From NCBI GenBank assembly GCA_003695905.1, contig RFGS01000083.1, positions 1-37,353 of the forward strand: 37,353 nucleotides of DNA, written 5' to 3'. The position numbers were made by a program, and so were the translations under genes. The notes beneath the pieces are model-generated. The model did no database searches. It had not been told where the DNA came from and saw only the letters and a list, made by a program, of their open reading frames with translations. Positions 19,282 through 29,135 of this stretch are shown here, piece after piece; positions within the stretch are counted from its first letter, which is position 1; every line of letters begins with the position of its first letter. The stretch comes from Zetaproteobacteria bacterium (lineage in GTDB: Bacteria; Pseudomonadota; Zetaproteobacteria; Mariprofundales; Mariprofundaceae).

Positions 19282-20532
19282 ATGTCTACATGGCGTCCTG
19301 GCTTGCGTGTCAAGGGAGTTGCTGCTGAGTTGCTTCCCGGTGGGGAGGTGGTGGTTCGTGCAGGTGGTGCAAGCGTGCTGGTCCGGGGCGGACTGCCGGG
19401 TGAGGAACTCGAGATCAGCTTGACAGGAAAACGGCGCGGGGCCTGGCGGGGACGCCTTGTCAGGGTCTTGCAGGCCTCTGATTGGCGCACTGTGCCGCTC
19501 TGTTCGGTGGCTGGTCGATGCGGCGGCTGCGCGCTTCAGCACTGCGACCCCGCAGGGCAATCGACATGGAAGTCGCGTTGGGTACGCAAGGCATTTGATC
19601 CTTGGATTCAGTCTTCGACAGAATGGATTCCTTGCTCGCCCATCCATGCTGGCGTCAGGCGACGCCGTGTTCGCTGGCATGTCGGACACGATGATCATGG
19701 CCGTTATTTGGGCTTTCGCGTTTACGCCGGTCATCAGGTCATACGACAGTCAGAGTGCCCAGCCGTGAGTCCCGAACTTGTTGATTTGCGCCGCAGCATT
19801 GAATCGCGTGTTCCCGGTGGAGTGAAATCTGTGCAGGCGACAGCCCTGCATGATGGTATTCATCTGATCTGGGAATCAGATCAACCCGTTGAACCGCTCG
19901 ATGATCTAGAGGTCAACCAGTGGTGGCGACATGCAAACGGAACGCATCCCTTGGGCGAGGTTCGTACCCTGCACGATTGCCTTCCTGCAGGAAAACAATG
20001 GATCCGCTTGGCCATTGGACCTGATGCCTTTGTCCAGGGGGAAAGATCTGGCAATGTCGAGCTTGTATCACAGATTCAGGCCTGGCTTCCGGACGAGTGC
20101 CGCCTGATTGTGGATCTTTTCTGTGGTGCGGGGAACCTGTCCCTGCCGGCGGCTGTGGTTACGAACGCCGAGCTCATTGGGGCCGAGATCAATGCCAACA
20201 GTCTCCGCGATGCCGAATACAATGCACGTCGCCTGAATGTGCGGGCTCGTTTTCTGGAGGCCAACCTGTTTGGTGCCTTCAATACCGAACCTTTCGCTGG
20301 TGCTGATGTCATGATTCTCGACCCGCCTCGCAAGGGTTGCCGGCAGGTCTGCCGGATGCTGCCAACAATGATGCCGCGCCGGGTGATCCTTATCTCCTGT
20401 GATAGCGCATCTGCAGCCAGAGATGCGGCCCTGCTGCATGAAGCCGGCTATCGACTGCATGCAGTGCGCGCGTTGGATTTGTTTCCATGGTCGGGTCATG
20501 TTGAGGCTATGAGCCTATGGCTTCCCGTCTGA
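19282..20532 (+). CDS. 23S rRNA (uracil-5-)-methyltransferase, RlmD/RumA-like
   Basis: Fe-S motif CSVAGRCGGCALQHC, SAM motif IVDLFCGAGNLSLP, ILDPPRKGC, LISCDSASAARDAALL. Exact paralogue (RlmD, RlmC or TrmA) not resolved. Confidence 0.85.
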   Translation: MSTWRPGLRVKGVAAELLPGGEVVVRAGGASVLVRGGLPGEELEISLTGKRRGAWRGRLVRVLQASDWRTVPLCSVAGRCGGCALQHCDPAGQSTWKSRWVRKAFDPWIQSSTEWIPCSPIHAGVRRRRVRWHVGHDDHGRYLGFRVYAGHQVIRQSECPAVSPELVDLRRSIESRVPGGVKSVQATALHDGIHLIWESDQPVEPLDDLEVNQWWRHANGTHPLGEVRTLHDCLPAGKQWIRLAIGPDAFVQGERSGNVELVSQIQAWLPDECRLIVDLFCGAGNLSLPAAVVTNAELIGAEINANSLRDAEYNARRLNVRARFLEANLFGAFNTEPFAGADVMILDPPRKGCRQVCRMLPTMMPRRVILISCDSASAARDAALLHEAGYRLHAVRALDLFPWSGHVEAMSLWLPV

Positions 20533-22253
20533 TTCTTTTCATCTTGCTTGGAGCGATAGCTGCCTGCAGTCATCCGGATGAACGGGTATCCCATACCTTG
20601 ACCATCGGTATGGCTCAGATGCCGGCAACCCTTGATCCAAGATATGCAACGGATGCCTATTCGGTAAGGGTTCAGGAACTGATACATCGGGGGCTTGTGC
20701 GTCTGGACGAGCATTTCCAGGTGGTTCCCGATCTTGCCGTGAGCTGGGAGTATCCTTCGAAACAAAGCATTCGCTTTCGTTTAAGACGTGGCATTCGTTT
20801 TCATAACGGCAGGGAGCTTACAGCCAAGGATGTGGCAGCGACCTTGAAAGCGGTTTGTGATCCTGCCATGGGCAGTCCGTTGAGGAGTCAATTGCAGTCC
20901 GTGACTAAGATTGTGGTGGAAGATGCCTACACCATCAGGTTGGATCTTTCACGGCCGGATGCCGCTTTATTGGCACACTTGAACCTAGGTGTTTTGCCAG
21001 CATCTTTGGCATCGGCACCGCAGCAAGCGCATTTCACCATTGGTTGCGGTGCTTACCGGATAGCCGAATGGAAGAATGGACGGGGACTTAAGCTGGTGCC
21101 AGCCGTTCGAAGGGATCTGTTCACGCTACGTTTTCTCCGAGTCAAGGATCCCGTGACGCGCGTTTTGAAGTTGGTCAGGGGTGAACTTGATTTGGTGCAG
21201 AATGACTTGCCCATTTATCTGATTCCGTTTCTCAAACGTCACGAAGCCATTCATGTGCGAATGATACCCTCCACAACGTTCAGTTATCTCGGTCTGAACC
21301 TGCATGATCCTCATTTGAAGGATGTTAGGGTGCGACAGGCCCTGGCTCTTGCCATCGACAGGGAAAAGCTGAAGCAGGGATTAATGGCCGGCATACCCCG
21401 TCTAGCAGAAACCGTACTTCCGCCCGGGCATTGGGCAGCGGCATCACTACCCTTGACCATGTATGATCCGGAGAAAGCAGAAAGGCTACTTGATGCAGCA
21501 GGTTTCCCCAGGGGAAGTGATGGCATTCGTTTCCGTTTGACTTATCGGACGAGCACGGATCCGCTGCGCATGCGTTTGGCTGTGGCCATTGCCTCGATGT
21601 GGGAACACATCGGCATTGAGACTCGGGTCGAATCAATGGAATGGGGTGGATTCTATGCCCGCATCAAGCAGGGTGATTTTCAAGTCTACAGTCTGTCATG
21701 GGTGGGTATTGTCGATCCCGATGTGTATCGCTGGATACTTCATTCATCAATGTGGCCGCCCAAGGGAGCAAATCGGGGTCGCTTTGCCGACCCGAAGGTT
21801 GATGCTTGGTTGGATCAAGGTGCCCGTGCCCTCGATATGGATGAACGCCGGGGATGGTACCTGCTTGTCCAGCAGAGAATGCATGAGGCCTTTGTCTATA
21901 TTCCGCTTTGGTATGAAGCGGTTGTGGTCGCGGCAGGTGACCGGGCCAGTTCTTTCAGACCAAGGCCCGATGGCAGCCTAAGGGGGCTATTGGAGCTGAC
22001 TCAGTCGTCTGTTTCTGGGAGAAAAAAGCTGTCCAGGTTGGTGATTACGCCATCGAACACATGTCGTACTTCACCTTCAAGCCACATGGCATCAAGCGAT
22101 CCATGGACAAGCACGCGGCCACCGGGCATTTCGATGGTCAAAGGTCGTACATGCCCTTCACGGTGCCAGACGGCCGCTGCCGTGGCACAGGCTCCCGATC
22201 CGCAGGCCAGTGTTCTTCCTGCTCCACGTTCGATGATGTCGATCCACACGTGA
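20517..22253 (+). CDS. peptide/solute ABC transporter substrate-binding lipoprotein (SBP family 5); 3' end questionable
   Basis: Lipobox (LLGAIAAC), TLDPRYATDAYSVRVQELIHRGLVRL, FRLRRGIRFHNGRELTAKDV, VRQALALAIDREKL. The in-frame stop lies 253 nt inside dapF (antisense). Confidence 0.82.
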   Translation: MASRLILFILLGAIAACSHPDERVSHTLTIGMAQMPATLDPRYATDAYSVRVQELIHRGLVRLDEHFQVVPDLAVSWEYPSKQSIRFRLRRGIRFHNGRELTAKDVAATLKAVCDPAMGSPLRSQLQSVTKIVVEDAYTIRLDLSRPDAALLAHLNLGVLPASLASAPQQAHFTIGCGAYRIAEWKNGRGLKLVPAVRRDLFTLRFLRVKDPVTRVLKLVRGELDLVQNDLPIYLIPFLKRHEAIHVRMIPSTTFSYLGLNLHDPHLKDVRVRQALALAIDREKLKQGLMAGIPRLAETVLPPGHWAAASLPLTMYDPEKAERLLDAAGFPRGSDGIRFRLTYRTSTDPLRMRLAVAIASMWEHIGIETRVESMEWGGFYARIKQGDFQVYSLSWVGIVDPDVYRWILHSSMWPPKGANRGRFADPKVDAWLDQGARALDMDERRGWYLLVQQRMHEAFVYIPLWYEAVVVAAGDRASSFRPRPDGSLRGLLELTQSSVSGRKKLSRLVITPSNTCRTSPSSHMASSDPWTSTRPPGISMVKGRTCPSRCQTAAAVAQAPDPQASVLPAPRSMMSIHT

Positions 22254-22750
22254 TCTTCGATCTGGGCCGAAACCAGTTCAATGTTTCTGTCTTCGGGTAT
22301 AGCTTCTGTGGCTTCAAAGACAACGCGGTGCATGTTGCCAATGTCAATGTCCGTGTGCTTGTCTGTTTCCTCAATGATGACCGCCCGCCCCATCATGACC
22401 CGGATGCCGGTCTCTCCCTGGTCTACCTGCACAGTGCGGTCGTCAAGTTCGATGTTAACCGGCGCATGTTCGCCATGTTCCATCAGCCAGAAGCCAGCGC
22501 ACCGTAGGCCGTTGCCACAGTTAGCAGCCGTTGAGCCATCATTGTTGAAGATGCGCATGCGCACATTGGAGCAGACGCCATCTTCCAGCACGAGGATTTG
22601 ATCGCAACCGATGCCAAAACGCCGCTGGGCTAGGGCACGTACGAGATCCTCCGACCAGCAGATGTGCTTTCCTCCTTTGTGTATACGCTGATCCACGAGT
22701 ACAAAATCATTGCCTTGGGCCTGCATTTTGGCGAAGGACAGGATACTCAT
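22001..22750 (-). CDS. dapF: diaminopimelate epimerase
   Basis: [51 protein letters not shown]. Confidence 0.96.
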   Translation of the reverse strand: MSILSFAKMQAQGNDFVLVDQRIHKGGKHICWSEDLVRALAQRRFGIGCDQILVLEDGVCSNVRMRIFNNDGSTAANCGNGLRCAGFWLMEHGEHAPVNIELDDRTVQVDQGETGIRVMMGRAVIIEETDKHTDIDIGNMHRVVFEATEAIPEDRNIELVSAQIEDHVWIDIIERGAGRTLACGSGACATAAAVWHREGHVRPLTIEMPGGRVLVHGSLDAMWLEGEVRHVFDGVITNLDSFFLPETDD

Positions 22751-23130
22751 GAGCGGTCCTTGTGGTATTCAACCTCAACCGTCGTGTAGATGCCGCCTCG
22801 GACATTGAAGATGGCAGTAACCTTCAGATAGCGTGGACGCAAGACCCGGATCAGATCATCGGCGATCTGATTTGTCACGGCCTCATGGAAATGCCCTTCG
22901 TTGCGGAAGCTCCAGTAGTAAAGCTTCAGAGATTTCAGTTCGACACATAGCTGATCCGGCACATAATCCAGTTTGATCTCAGCAAAATCCGGCTGCCCAG
23001 TTTTGGGGCAAAGGCAGGTAAACTCAGGGGAGTCGATGCGGATATGATAATCCCGTTCCGGATTTGGATTGGGGAATGTGTCGAGTTCGCGCGAAGGCGC
23101 GTTACGTTTGCTGCCAAGTTTTTCTGTCAT
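22747..23130 (-). CDS. queF: NADPH-dependent 7-cyano-7-deazaguanine reductase (short form)
   Basis: [45 protein letters not shown]. Start at MTEKLGSKR (23130) preferred. Confidence 0.94.
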   Translation of the reverse strand: MTEKLGSKRNAPSRELDTFPNPNPERDYHIRIDSPEFTCLCPKTGQPDFAEIKLDYVPDQLCVELKSLKLYYWSFRNEGHFHEAVTNQIADDLIRVLRPRYLKVTAIFNVRGGIYTTVEVEYHKDRS

Positions 23131-24257
23131 CCGTTTACCTCGAAGTTGCGAATCAGGCTGGCATAGATGGCAGACAATGCTGCCAGCTCCTCCAGGGCGA
23201 CGCATTCACCGATTTGATGAATGGTGGCATTGGTCAGGCCGATTTCGGCAACTGGAATGCCTGCCTTGGCAAGGAAGCGGCCATCAGAAGTGCCGCCGCC
23301 GGTATCCAGCCTAGGTTCAATCCCCATAGTATCGCGGATGGCCCGGGTCACGCTATCGAGAAAGGGGCCATCCGGGGTCGCAAAAGCATCAGCCACACGA
23401 TCGAATTCCAGTTGCACATGCTCCGCATTGCAGGCATTGCGGAGCATGGACTCGATTTCATCAGCCGAGTTGGCGGGATTATAGCGGATGTCGAGGAAGG
23501 CATCGCAATGACCTGGAATCACATTGCTTGCGCCTGTTCCACCGTTCAGATTAGTGATCTGGCATGTTGTTGCGGGGAAACCGGCAGCTGGATTGCCCCA
23601 GTCCAAATCGATGATCCGATGCAGGGCTGGAATGGCCCTGTGAATGGCATTGTCGGCATCCTGGGGATAAGCCGAATGTCCCTGTTTTCCATCGAAACGG
23701 ATGCGTACCTGCATGACCCCGCGTCGCCCTCGGCGAACAGTATCGCCGACGATGCGGTGGGACGAGGGCTCGCCGACAAGGGCTGCATCCGGAAGCATGC
23801 CATGGGATTGCAGATGCTTAACGATGTGGATCGTGCCATCAATCGATTCACCTTCCTCGTCAGAGGTGATCAACAATTGCATAGTTGGTATAGGCACACC
23901 GTCGCGCAGCAGCCGTATGGACGCTGCCAGCCAGCAGGCAATGCCGCCTTTCATGTCCTGGGCCCCTCTTCCATGGAGCATGCCGTTTTCAACGACAGCT
24001 GCAAAGGGATCATGTGGCCAATCGATCAACGGTCCGGTGGGCACGACATCCGTGTGCCCCGCGAAGGCTAGGCACCCCGCACGCTCACCCTGGCGCAGAA
24101 AGATACTGTTCGTGACGCCCCCGCGGTCGATGCGGATGCGCCGGAAGCCATAGGGCTGCAACAGGGCCTCGATATAATCCTGGCAGCCTCCATCTTCGGG
24201 GGTCACCGACGGCCGGCGAATCAGTTCGGCGGCGATTTCCAGCGCAAGATCCAACAT
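23127..24257 (-). CDS. dapE: succinyl-diaminopimelate desuccinylase
   Basis: [69 protein letters not shown]. Confidence 0.94.
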   Translation of the reverse strand: MLDLALEIAAELIRRPSVTPEDGGCQDYIEALLQPYGFRRIRIDRGGVTNSIFLRQGERAGCLAFAGHTDVVPTGPLIDWPHDPFAAVVENGMLHGRGAQDMKGGIACWLAASIRLLRDGVPIPTMQLLITSDEEGESIDGTIHIVKHLQSHGMLPDAALVGEPSSHRIVGDTVRRGRRGVMQVRIRFDGKQGHSAYPQDADNAIHRAIPALHRIIDLDWGNPAAGFPATTCQITNLNGGTGASNVIPGHCDAFLDIRYNPANSADEIESMLRNACNAEHVQLEFDRVADAFATPDGPFLDSVTRAIRDTMGIEPRLDTGGGTSDGRFLAKAGIPVAEIGLTNATIHQIGECVALEELAALSAIYASLIRNFEVNG

Positions 24258-24336
24258 GCCGGCAGACTAGCGCGGACTTAGGATGAATGCAGCCGTCATT
24301 CATCAAGCTTGACACTTCGGTTTGCGCGATGGAAAA

Positions 24337-24354
24337 CTACCGACCGTTCGGTAG
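24337..24354. promoter_or_regulatory. putative TetR-family operator upstream of the efflux operon
   Basis: CTACCGA-CCGT-TCGGTAG, perfect 7-bp inverted repeat 10 nt upstream of the tetR start at 24365; TTGACA at 24309-24314 as a candidate -35. Confidence 0.65.
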
Positions 24355-24364
24355 GGAGGAAGGC

Positions 24365-24991
24365 ATGATAGAGCATTCGGTGCAGGAAGGCCGTGAACGC
24401 ATTCTCGATGCTGCGGAGCAGTTATTTGCGGAGCGCGGGTTTGCGGGAACATCGGTGCAGCGCATCGCTGAGCAGGCCATGGTTTCAAAGGCAACAATTT
24501 TCCATCATTTCGAGAACAAGCAGGCGCTGTACTGCGCTGTGGTTGAGCGTGCCTGTGCAGGAATGTTGCACGTGCTTGATGCATTGCTGTCTGATGAGCA
24601 GACACGGGCCTTGGACCAACTGGAGGCCTACCGACGTCAGGATATGGAGGAGATGTTTGCGCATGCGCCTGTGATACGCCTGATCCTACGCGAGTTGACC
24701 ATGGGTGAAGATGCCCAGGCAAGAGCGCTCGTCGACCAAGTTTTCGGCCAGCATTATTTGCGATTGAAGGCTTTGGTGAGTCGCGCCCAGCGGGAGCGCC
24801 TGCTGCGCAAGGATGTCGATGCCGGGGTCCAGGCCGTGGCCGTGGCCAGCATCAACATTTTCCTGTTTCTTGTCTGGCCGGTCCTCAGGCACCTGCCCGA
24901 GTCACCATTTGAAGATTTGCGTCAATCAGGAGACAGCCTTTTCAGGCTTTTGCTGCAAGGCATGCAAGCTGAAGAATGGAGGGAGCCATGA
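24365..24991 (+). CDS. TetR/AcrR-family transcriptional regulator
   Basis: N-terminal HTH RERILDAAEQLFAERGFAGTSVQRIAEQAMVSKATIFHHFENKQALY. ATG at 24365 with GGGAGGA upstream. Confidence 0.92.
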   Translation: MIEHSVQEGRERILDAAEQLFAERGFAGTSVQRIAEQAMVSKATIFHHFENKQALYCAVVERACAGMLHVLDALLSDEQTRALDQLEAYRRQDMEEMFAHAPVIRLILRELTMGEDAQARALVDQVFGQHYLRLKALVSRAQRERLLRKDVDAGVQAVAVASINIFLFLVWPVLRHLPESPFEDLRQSGDSLFRLLLQGMQAEEWREP

Positions 24992-26073
24992 AATGTCGGA
25001 GCCTGCTGGCGGCTTCTGCACTATTTTTGTCGGTGCTGCAGCTTGCCAGCTGCGAACGCTCTGGGGACTCTGCTCCCCAGGATGTAGCTGTGCGGGTGAC
25101 GATTGGTCAGCCGCAAAGAGTCGACGTGCCGGTTGTTGAACATGTCGTAGGCAGGATCGAACAGACAGGGTTTGCGACCTTGGCTGCCGAAGTGGCCGGA
25201 CGAATCACGGAGGTCGAAGTTGAAACCGGCGATCCAGTGGAACAGGGTCAACTCCTTGTCCGCATTGACGACCGGGACTATCGGGCAGCCCTGATTCAGG
25301 CGGAAAGCCGGTATGAAGGCCTGAAAGCTCAGTGGGCCACGCAAAAACGTTTGCTTGAGAGGCTCCAGCATCTTCTACCGCAACATTTTGTCACCAAGAA
25401 TCGGTTGGATGAAGCTCAGGCCCGCTTGACGCAGCTTGGGGAATCGTTGCGCGCCGCCAAGGCTGTTGTAACGCAGGCTCGACTCAATCTTGACCGGACC
25501 CAGGTGAAGGCGCCGTTTTCGGGACGCATCCAGGCACGCTTCGTGTCGGTCGGTGATTTCATTGGTGTTGGCAAGCCATTGCTCAGCCTGTCGGGTACAA
25601 CCGGCAGACATGTCCGGCTGCCGTTTCCGGAAACCCTGGCGGCAAGCATCCATGTCGGCCAACGAGTTGTGATGCATCGGAGTGGATCATCCGAGAAGTT
25701 CGAGGCCAGCATCAGTGAACTCAGTCCCCGGATCAGCGAGCGAAGCGGTACATTTGTCGCCCGAGTAGACTTGCCCACAGATAAGATCGACGATCTGTGG
25801 CGAGCTGGTGGTTCCATTGAGGCAGATGTGATCATTGAGACACATCCAAACGCCGTGGTTGTACCCGAGGCAGCCCTTGTGTTGCGCCCTTCCGGTTATG
25901 TGGTGTATGTCGTCAAGGACGGTATTGCCTATATGCGACCCGTGAAGCCGGGCGTCTTTCTTGATGGCAAGGTTGAGATCCTTCGAGGCCTGAAGGGCGA
26001 TGAACGGATTGCCCTGGATGGGGCGGCGTATTTGAGCAATGGAGCCCGTATCCAGCAGGTGGGTGGGGCATGA
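24988..26073 (+). CDS. RND efflux periplasmic adaptor (membrane fusion) lipoprotein
   Basis: Lipobox LQLASC; LAAEVAGRITEVEVETGDPVEQGQLLVRIDDRDY; coiled-coil hairpin; VKAPFSGRIQARFVSVGDFI. Confidence 0.93.
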   Translation: MKCRSLLAASALFLSVLQLASCERSGDSAPQDVAVRVTIGQPQRVDVPVVEHVVGRIEQTGFATLAAEVAGRITEVEVETGDPVEQGQLLVRIDDRDYRAALIQAESRYEGLKAQWATQKRLLERLQHLLPQHFVTKNRLDEAQARLTQLGESLRAAKAVVTQARLNLDRTQVKAPFSGRIQARFVSVGDFIGVGKPLLSLSGTTGRHVRLPFPETLAASIHVGQRVVMHRSGSSEKFEASISELSPRISERSGTFVARVDLPTDKIDDLWRAGGSIEADVIIETHPNAVVVPEAALVLRPSGYVVYVVKDGIAYMRPVKPGVFLDGKVEILRGLKGDERIALDGAAYLSNGARIQQVGGA

Positions 26074-29000
26074 ACCTGCCAGAGCTCTCCATTCGTCGTC
26101 ATGTGCTGGCGTGGATGCTTTCCGGTGTGTTGGTGCTGTTCGGGTTGATCGCCTATCAGCGTATCGGTGTAGACCGGTTTCCCGTCGTGGACTTTCCGAT
26201 GGTGTCAGTGACGACGATTCAATCCGGCGCAGACCCAGAGATTGTTGATGCGTCCATGACCTCGGTCATCGAGGAGAAGGTCAATAGCGTACCGGGGATC
26301 GAGCACGTGATTTCCTATTCTTCGCCCGGTGTCTCCGTCGTCACCATTCAGTTCGAACTGTCCAAGGATATCGATGTTGCGTTTAACGAGGTCCAAGCCA
26401 AGGTGAACCAAGTGTTACGCGATCTGCCGACAGGCATAGATCCGCCCATTGTGGCCAAGGTTGAAATTGGTGCTGAACCGATCATGTGGTTGAGCCTGAG
26501 CGGCGATCGGACCTTGGGGCAGCTCAACCAGTATGCACGCAACGTGATCAAGAAGCGACTGGAGAACATCAGTGGTGTTGGAGAGGTGCGCATTGGTGGT
26601 GAACGACGCCGCACCGTTCGCGTATGGCTTGATCTTGATCGCATGCAGGCATTCGGAGTCGGGATTCCCGATGTCATCACCGCGTTCCGCCGCGGACATG
26701 TGCAGTTCCCCGGTGGGTTCCTGAGCGACCAGTCTCGGGAGTATATGATCAAGCTGGACATGGAGTTTCATGACTTGCGGCGTTTGCGGCAATTGGTGGT
26801 GGAAACTGGCCACGATGGCATCGTGCATCTGGAGGATATCGCAACGATAGAAGACGGTCTCGCGGACTTTCGACAGTTGGCACGATTCAATGGCAAACCC
26901 GCTGTGGGTCTGGGTATTGTAAAGGTCACTGGTGCCAACGTGGTGGCCATCGCTGAAGAGGTCAAGCGGCGGCTGCGTGAAGAAATCCTGCCCCAGTTGC
27001 CGCCCGGCATGCACCTGGAGATAGCTTCAAACGACGCTGATATCGTGCAGGGGATTGTGGATGGCCTTAAGGAGCATTTGCTCGAGTCGGTCATCTTGGC
27101 TACGCTGATCGTGCTGGCCTTTTTGCGTAATTTCCGGGCCACCCTGATCGTTTCCACCGCGATTCCCGTTTCGATGTTAGCCTCAATCGCTGTGGCTTAT
27201 TTCTTCGGTTTTACATTGAACCTGCTCAGTTTGCTGGCGCTTCTGTTGTTGATCGGTGTGGTTGTCGATGACGCCATCGTCGTATTGGAAAACATCTATC
27301 GCCATCGCGAACAGGGACTGGCCAAAACCGCTCGCGAAGCGGCGCTCAATGGCAGCCGACAGGTAACGTTCGCGGTCATGGCGGCCAGTCTGACCTTGGT
27401 TTCGATTTTCGCACCGGTTATCTTCATGGAAGGCATGGTCGGACGTTTTTTCAATGCATTTGCCGTCATCGTCACTTTCGGCGTCCTTGCCTCCTTGCTG
27501 GTTGCTCTGACCCTGGTGCCGATGCTGTGTTCGCGTTACCTGAACATTGCGGAAAACCCGGGGCGCGTATTTCACATGCTGGGAGGGTTTTTTGCCGACA
27601 TGGAGCGCATCTATCGCCGGAGCCTGGACTGGGTGCTTGCTCATCGTTGGCAGACTGTTGGCCTTGCCGTCGTCATCTTTGTTGCAAGCACGTCGCTTTT
27701 TGGCGTCATCGGCAAGGGGTTTGCGCCAAAGGAGGATGAGGGCCGCTTTATGGTTTTGTTCAAGCTGCCGCTTGGCGTGTCCATTCACGACAGTGCACGA
27801 AAATTGGCTGGGATCGAGAGCGTACTGAAGCAGGATGACGATATCATCAGTTATTTTTCGACGATTGGAGCCGGAGCACTGGGCAAGGTCAACCAAGGCA
27901 TTGTCTATGTACGATTGAAGCCAAAGAGCGAGCGACAACGCAAGCAGTGGGAAATCCGAGCCGCGATTCAGGAGAAGCTGGATAGGATTCCCGGAATCCG
28001 GGCCTTTGCAATCAAGGTGCCGATTATTGGGGGCGGTCAGCGGGGCGAACCGTTGCAGTTTTCGATTACCGGTCCAAATCTTGAAGAGGTGGCCCGGCTG
28101 TCGGAGGACATGAAACACAAGCTGGATCGGGTATCAGGCATAGGTAAGCTCGACCTTGATTTGCAGCTTGACCTACCCGAATTGCAGCTGATGGTCGACC
28201 GGGATCGAGCCGCCCGTCTGGGTTTGGCACCAGCGAGCGTTGCGCAGGCCGCTGCTGTCCTGGTCAGCGGACTCGATGTGGCCAAGTACAACGACGATCC
28301 CGGGGATGGACGCCGCTATGAAATTCGTCTGAAAGCCAGACAGGGAATTCTGTCACATCCTGCTGACCTTGGGCGTATTTACCTCAAGACGCCGGGTGGG
28401 GAAATGGTGCGATTGGACACAGTGGCCTCCTGGCAGCCTAGGTTGGGGCCGGCCACGGTCACCAAGATGGATCTCCGTTATGCAGGCATGTTTTTCTCGG
28501 CACCGAAAATGCCCTTGGGTGATGCGATTGAAATTGTGAATGCGTTGGCCGACAAGATGCTGCCTCCGGGATACCGGGTGGTTTACATGGGGCAGGCGTC
28601 GGAATTCAAGAAAACGACCAAAAACATGTTGTTTGCATTCGTGGTGGCGATGATCCTCGTATTCATGGTCCAGGCCAGTCAGTTCAATTCGCTTGCCCAG
28701 CCCTGGGTGTTGATTTTGGCCCAACCGATGGCTGTTGTCGGTGCACTGGCACTGCTTGTTGCAACCGGACAGACCTTGAATGTCTTCTCGATGATCGGCT
28801 TGGTGTTGCTTGTCGGTCTCGTGGCGAAGAACTCGATCCTGCTCGTGGATCTGACCAATCAGTTTCGCAGTGAGGGCATGGGGATCGATGAAGCATTGAA
28901 AAAGGCATGCCCGATTAGGATGCGTCCGGTATTGATGACCTCGTTGACGGTGATTTTTGCCATGGTGCCAACAGCCCTGGGGCTTGGATCCGGAAGTGAA

Positions 29001-29135
29001 ATGACCATTCCGATGGCCGTCGCAGTTATCGGTGGCATGCTATCCTCAACACTGCTGACGCTGGCCGTTGTGCCAGCTGCATACTCGTTGCTTGAGCACG
29101 CCTTGCAACGCGGCAGACCGAAGGAGGTCAGATGA
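26070..29135 (+). CDS. RND multidrug efflux permease (AcrB/HAE1-like)
   Basis: 1021 aa; GVDRFPVVDFPMVSVTTIQSGADPEIVD, GVVVDDAIVVLENIYRH (TM4 Asp pair), GLVLLVGLVAKNSILLVD. Confidence 0.95.
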   Translation: MNLPELSIRRHVLAWMLSGVLVLFGLIAYQRIGVDRFPVVDFPMVSVTTIQSGADPEIVDASMTSVIEEKVNSVPGIEHVISYSSPGVSVVTIQFELSKDIDVAFNEVQAKVNQVLRDLPTGIDPPIVAKVEIGAEPIMWLSLSGDRTLGQLNQYARNVIKKRLENISGVGEVRIGGERRRTVRVWLDLDRMQAFGVGIPDVITAFRRGHVQFPGGFLSDQSREYMIKLDMEFHDLRRLRQLVVETGHDGIVHLEDIATIEDGLADFRQLARFNGKPAVGLGIVKVTGANVVAIAEEVKRRLREEILPQLPPGMHLEIASNDADIVQGIVDGLKEHLLESVILATLIVLAFLRNFRATLIVSTAIPVSMLASIAVAYFFGFTLNLLSLLALLLLIGVVVDDAIVVLENIYRHREQGLAKTAREAALNGSRQVTFAVMAASLTLVSIFAPVIFMEGMVGRFFNAFAVIVTFGVLASLLVALTLVPMLCSRYLNIAENPGRVFHMLGGFFADMERIYRRSLDWVLAHRWQTVGLAVVIFVASTSLFGVIGKGFAPKEDEGRFMVLFKLPLGVSIHDSARKLAGIESVLKQDDDIISYFSTIGAGALGKVNQGIVYVRLKPKSERQRKQWEIRAAIQEKLDRIPGIRAFAIKVPIIGGGQRGEPLQFSITGPNLEEVARLSEDMKHKLDRVSGIGKLDLDLQLDLPELQLMVDRDRAARLGLAPASVAQAAAVLVSGLDVAKYNDDPGDGRRYEIRLKARQGILSHPADLGRIYLKTPGGEMVRLDTVASWQPRLGPATVTKMDLRYAGMFFSAPKMPLGDAIEIVNALADKMLPPGYRVVYMGQASEFKKTTKNMLFAFVVAMILVFMVQASQFNSLAQPWVLILAQPMAVVGALALLVATGQTLNVFSMIGLVLLVGLVAKNSILLVDLTNQFRSEGMGIDEALKKACPIRMRPVLMTSLTVIFAMVPTALGLGSGSEMTIPMAVAVIGGMLSSTLLTLAVVPAAYSLLEHALQRGRPKEVR

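Noticed and set aside
19861-19884. TCTGAT...ATCAGA inverted repeat in the rlmD-like gene
   Set aside because: Only 6-bp arms inside a coding region; expected by chance in a window this size.
23064-24071. 335-aa plus-strand ORF antisense to dapE/queF
   Set aside because: Shadow ORF opposite strongly recognised dapE and queF; no family features.
27183-28118. 311-aa minus-strand ORF antisense to the RND permease
   Set aside because: Gln/Arg/His-rich shadow of the RND coding sequence; no recognisable domain.
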